Origin: RGIG3009 sp045578425
GTDB lineage: Bacteria > Bacillota > Clostridia > Oscillospirales > Acutalibacteraceae
Reading direction: 5' to 3'
DNA length: 49,295 nt
NCBI GenBank assembly: GCA_045578425.1
Contig: JAZNKF010000068.1
Span: 1-49,295 of the forward strand
Shown here: positions 49,290 through 49,295 of the stretch, in pieces
How the letters are laid out: each line of letters starts with the position of its first letter
How positions within the stretch are numbered: position 1 is the first letter of the stretch
Made by a program: the position numbers and the translations under genes
Notes under the pieces: generated by a model
What the model was told of the DNA's origin: nothing
The model's database searches: none
The model's input: only the letters and a program-made list of their open reading frames with translations

Positions 49290-49295
49290 GTAATA

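Noticed and set aside
1..49295. Mobile elements, integrases, phage genes, CRISPR arrays or toxin-antitoxin pairs
   Set aside because: No such proteins, direct repeat arrays or target-site duplications were seen; the genes are mostly ordinary core and metabolic genes.

Overview
The window reads as a stretch of chromosome from an endospore-forming, anaerobic Gram-positive bacterium of the Clostridia type. The reasons are: SpoIIE and a cotJABC spore-coat operon; two T-box leader RNAs; a ferredoxin-dependent 2-keto acid oxidoreductase (IorAB); strong AAGGAG-type ribosome sites with GTG and TTG starts; TTGACA/TATAAT promoters with 17-base spacers; and class II ECF transporter genes beside truA. 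I see no phage, transposase, integrase or CRISPR array. The genus cannot be named from what is visible.

Layout, left to right. 1-3012: the tail of a DtxR-type metalloregulator, tRNA-Thr(UGU), a RING/zinc-ribbon membrane protein, galU and tspO. 3049-9839: a promoter, a T-box RNA with a tyrosine specifier (UAC) and a six-gene operon (acyl-CoA ligase, iorA, iorB, a membrane protein of unknown function, paaK, a double-ACT protein). 9841-20955 (minus): twelve tightly packed genes, ruvC-ruvA-ruvB-methyltransferase-ecfA1-ecfA2-ecfT-truA-DUF5711-cvpA-pgsA-clpE-like. 21000-25158: a uridine phosphorylase-like gene diverging from an ABC-F ATPase, then a DUF4956/VTC polyphosphate-polymerase pair. 25243-29141: pyridoxamine kinase, tRNA-Val(GAC), and a three-gene nitrate/taurine/THI5-type ABC importer. 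29145-31684 (minus): a polar amino-acid ABC importer whose binding protein looks circularly permuted. 31729-37099 (minus): lipoprotein-response regulator-histidine kinase-DUF1385-prmC. 37145-40372: a threonine T-box, thrS and a D-2-hydroxyacid dehydrogenase. 40366-42690 (minus): spoIIE. 42879-47976: a P-type Ca2+ ATPase, a membrane protein and a second ABC-F protein with a decayed second ATPase domain. 48037-49172 (minus): cotJA-cotJB-cotJC.

The most interesting unit is the T-box/ligase/ior/paaK operon. IorAB and PaaK are usually read as aromatic amino acid or phenylacetate catabolism. A T-box with a UAC specifier would switch the operon on when tyrosyl-tRNA is uncharged, that is, during tyrosine starvation. 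That logic fits synthesis better: aryl acetates activated to CoA thioesters by the AMP-forming ligases, reductively carboxylated by IorAB to aryl pyruvates and transaminated to aromatic amino acids, with the ACT protein as a possible amino-acid sensor and the unknown membrane protein as a possible carrier. The T-box reading comes directly from the sequence; the direction of the pathway is inference.

Other second-look items are the permuted binding protein, the ABC-F protein lacking key ATPase residues, the lipoprotein/two-component operon, a 28-base perfect palindrome inside the THI5-type transporter operon, a divergent promoter pair with overlapping -35 boxes, and an extended-spacer promoter candidate before spoIIE. 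Protein functions are called from motifs and remembered family features; no database search was run.
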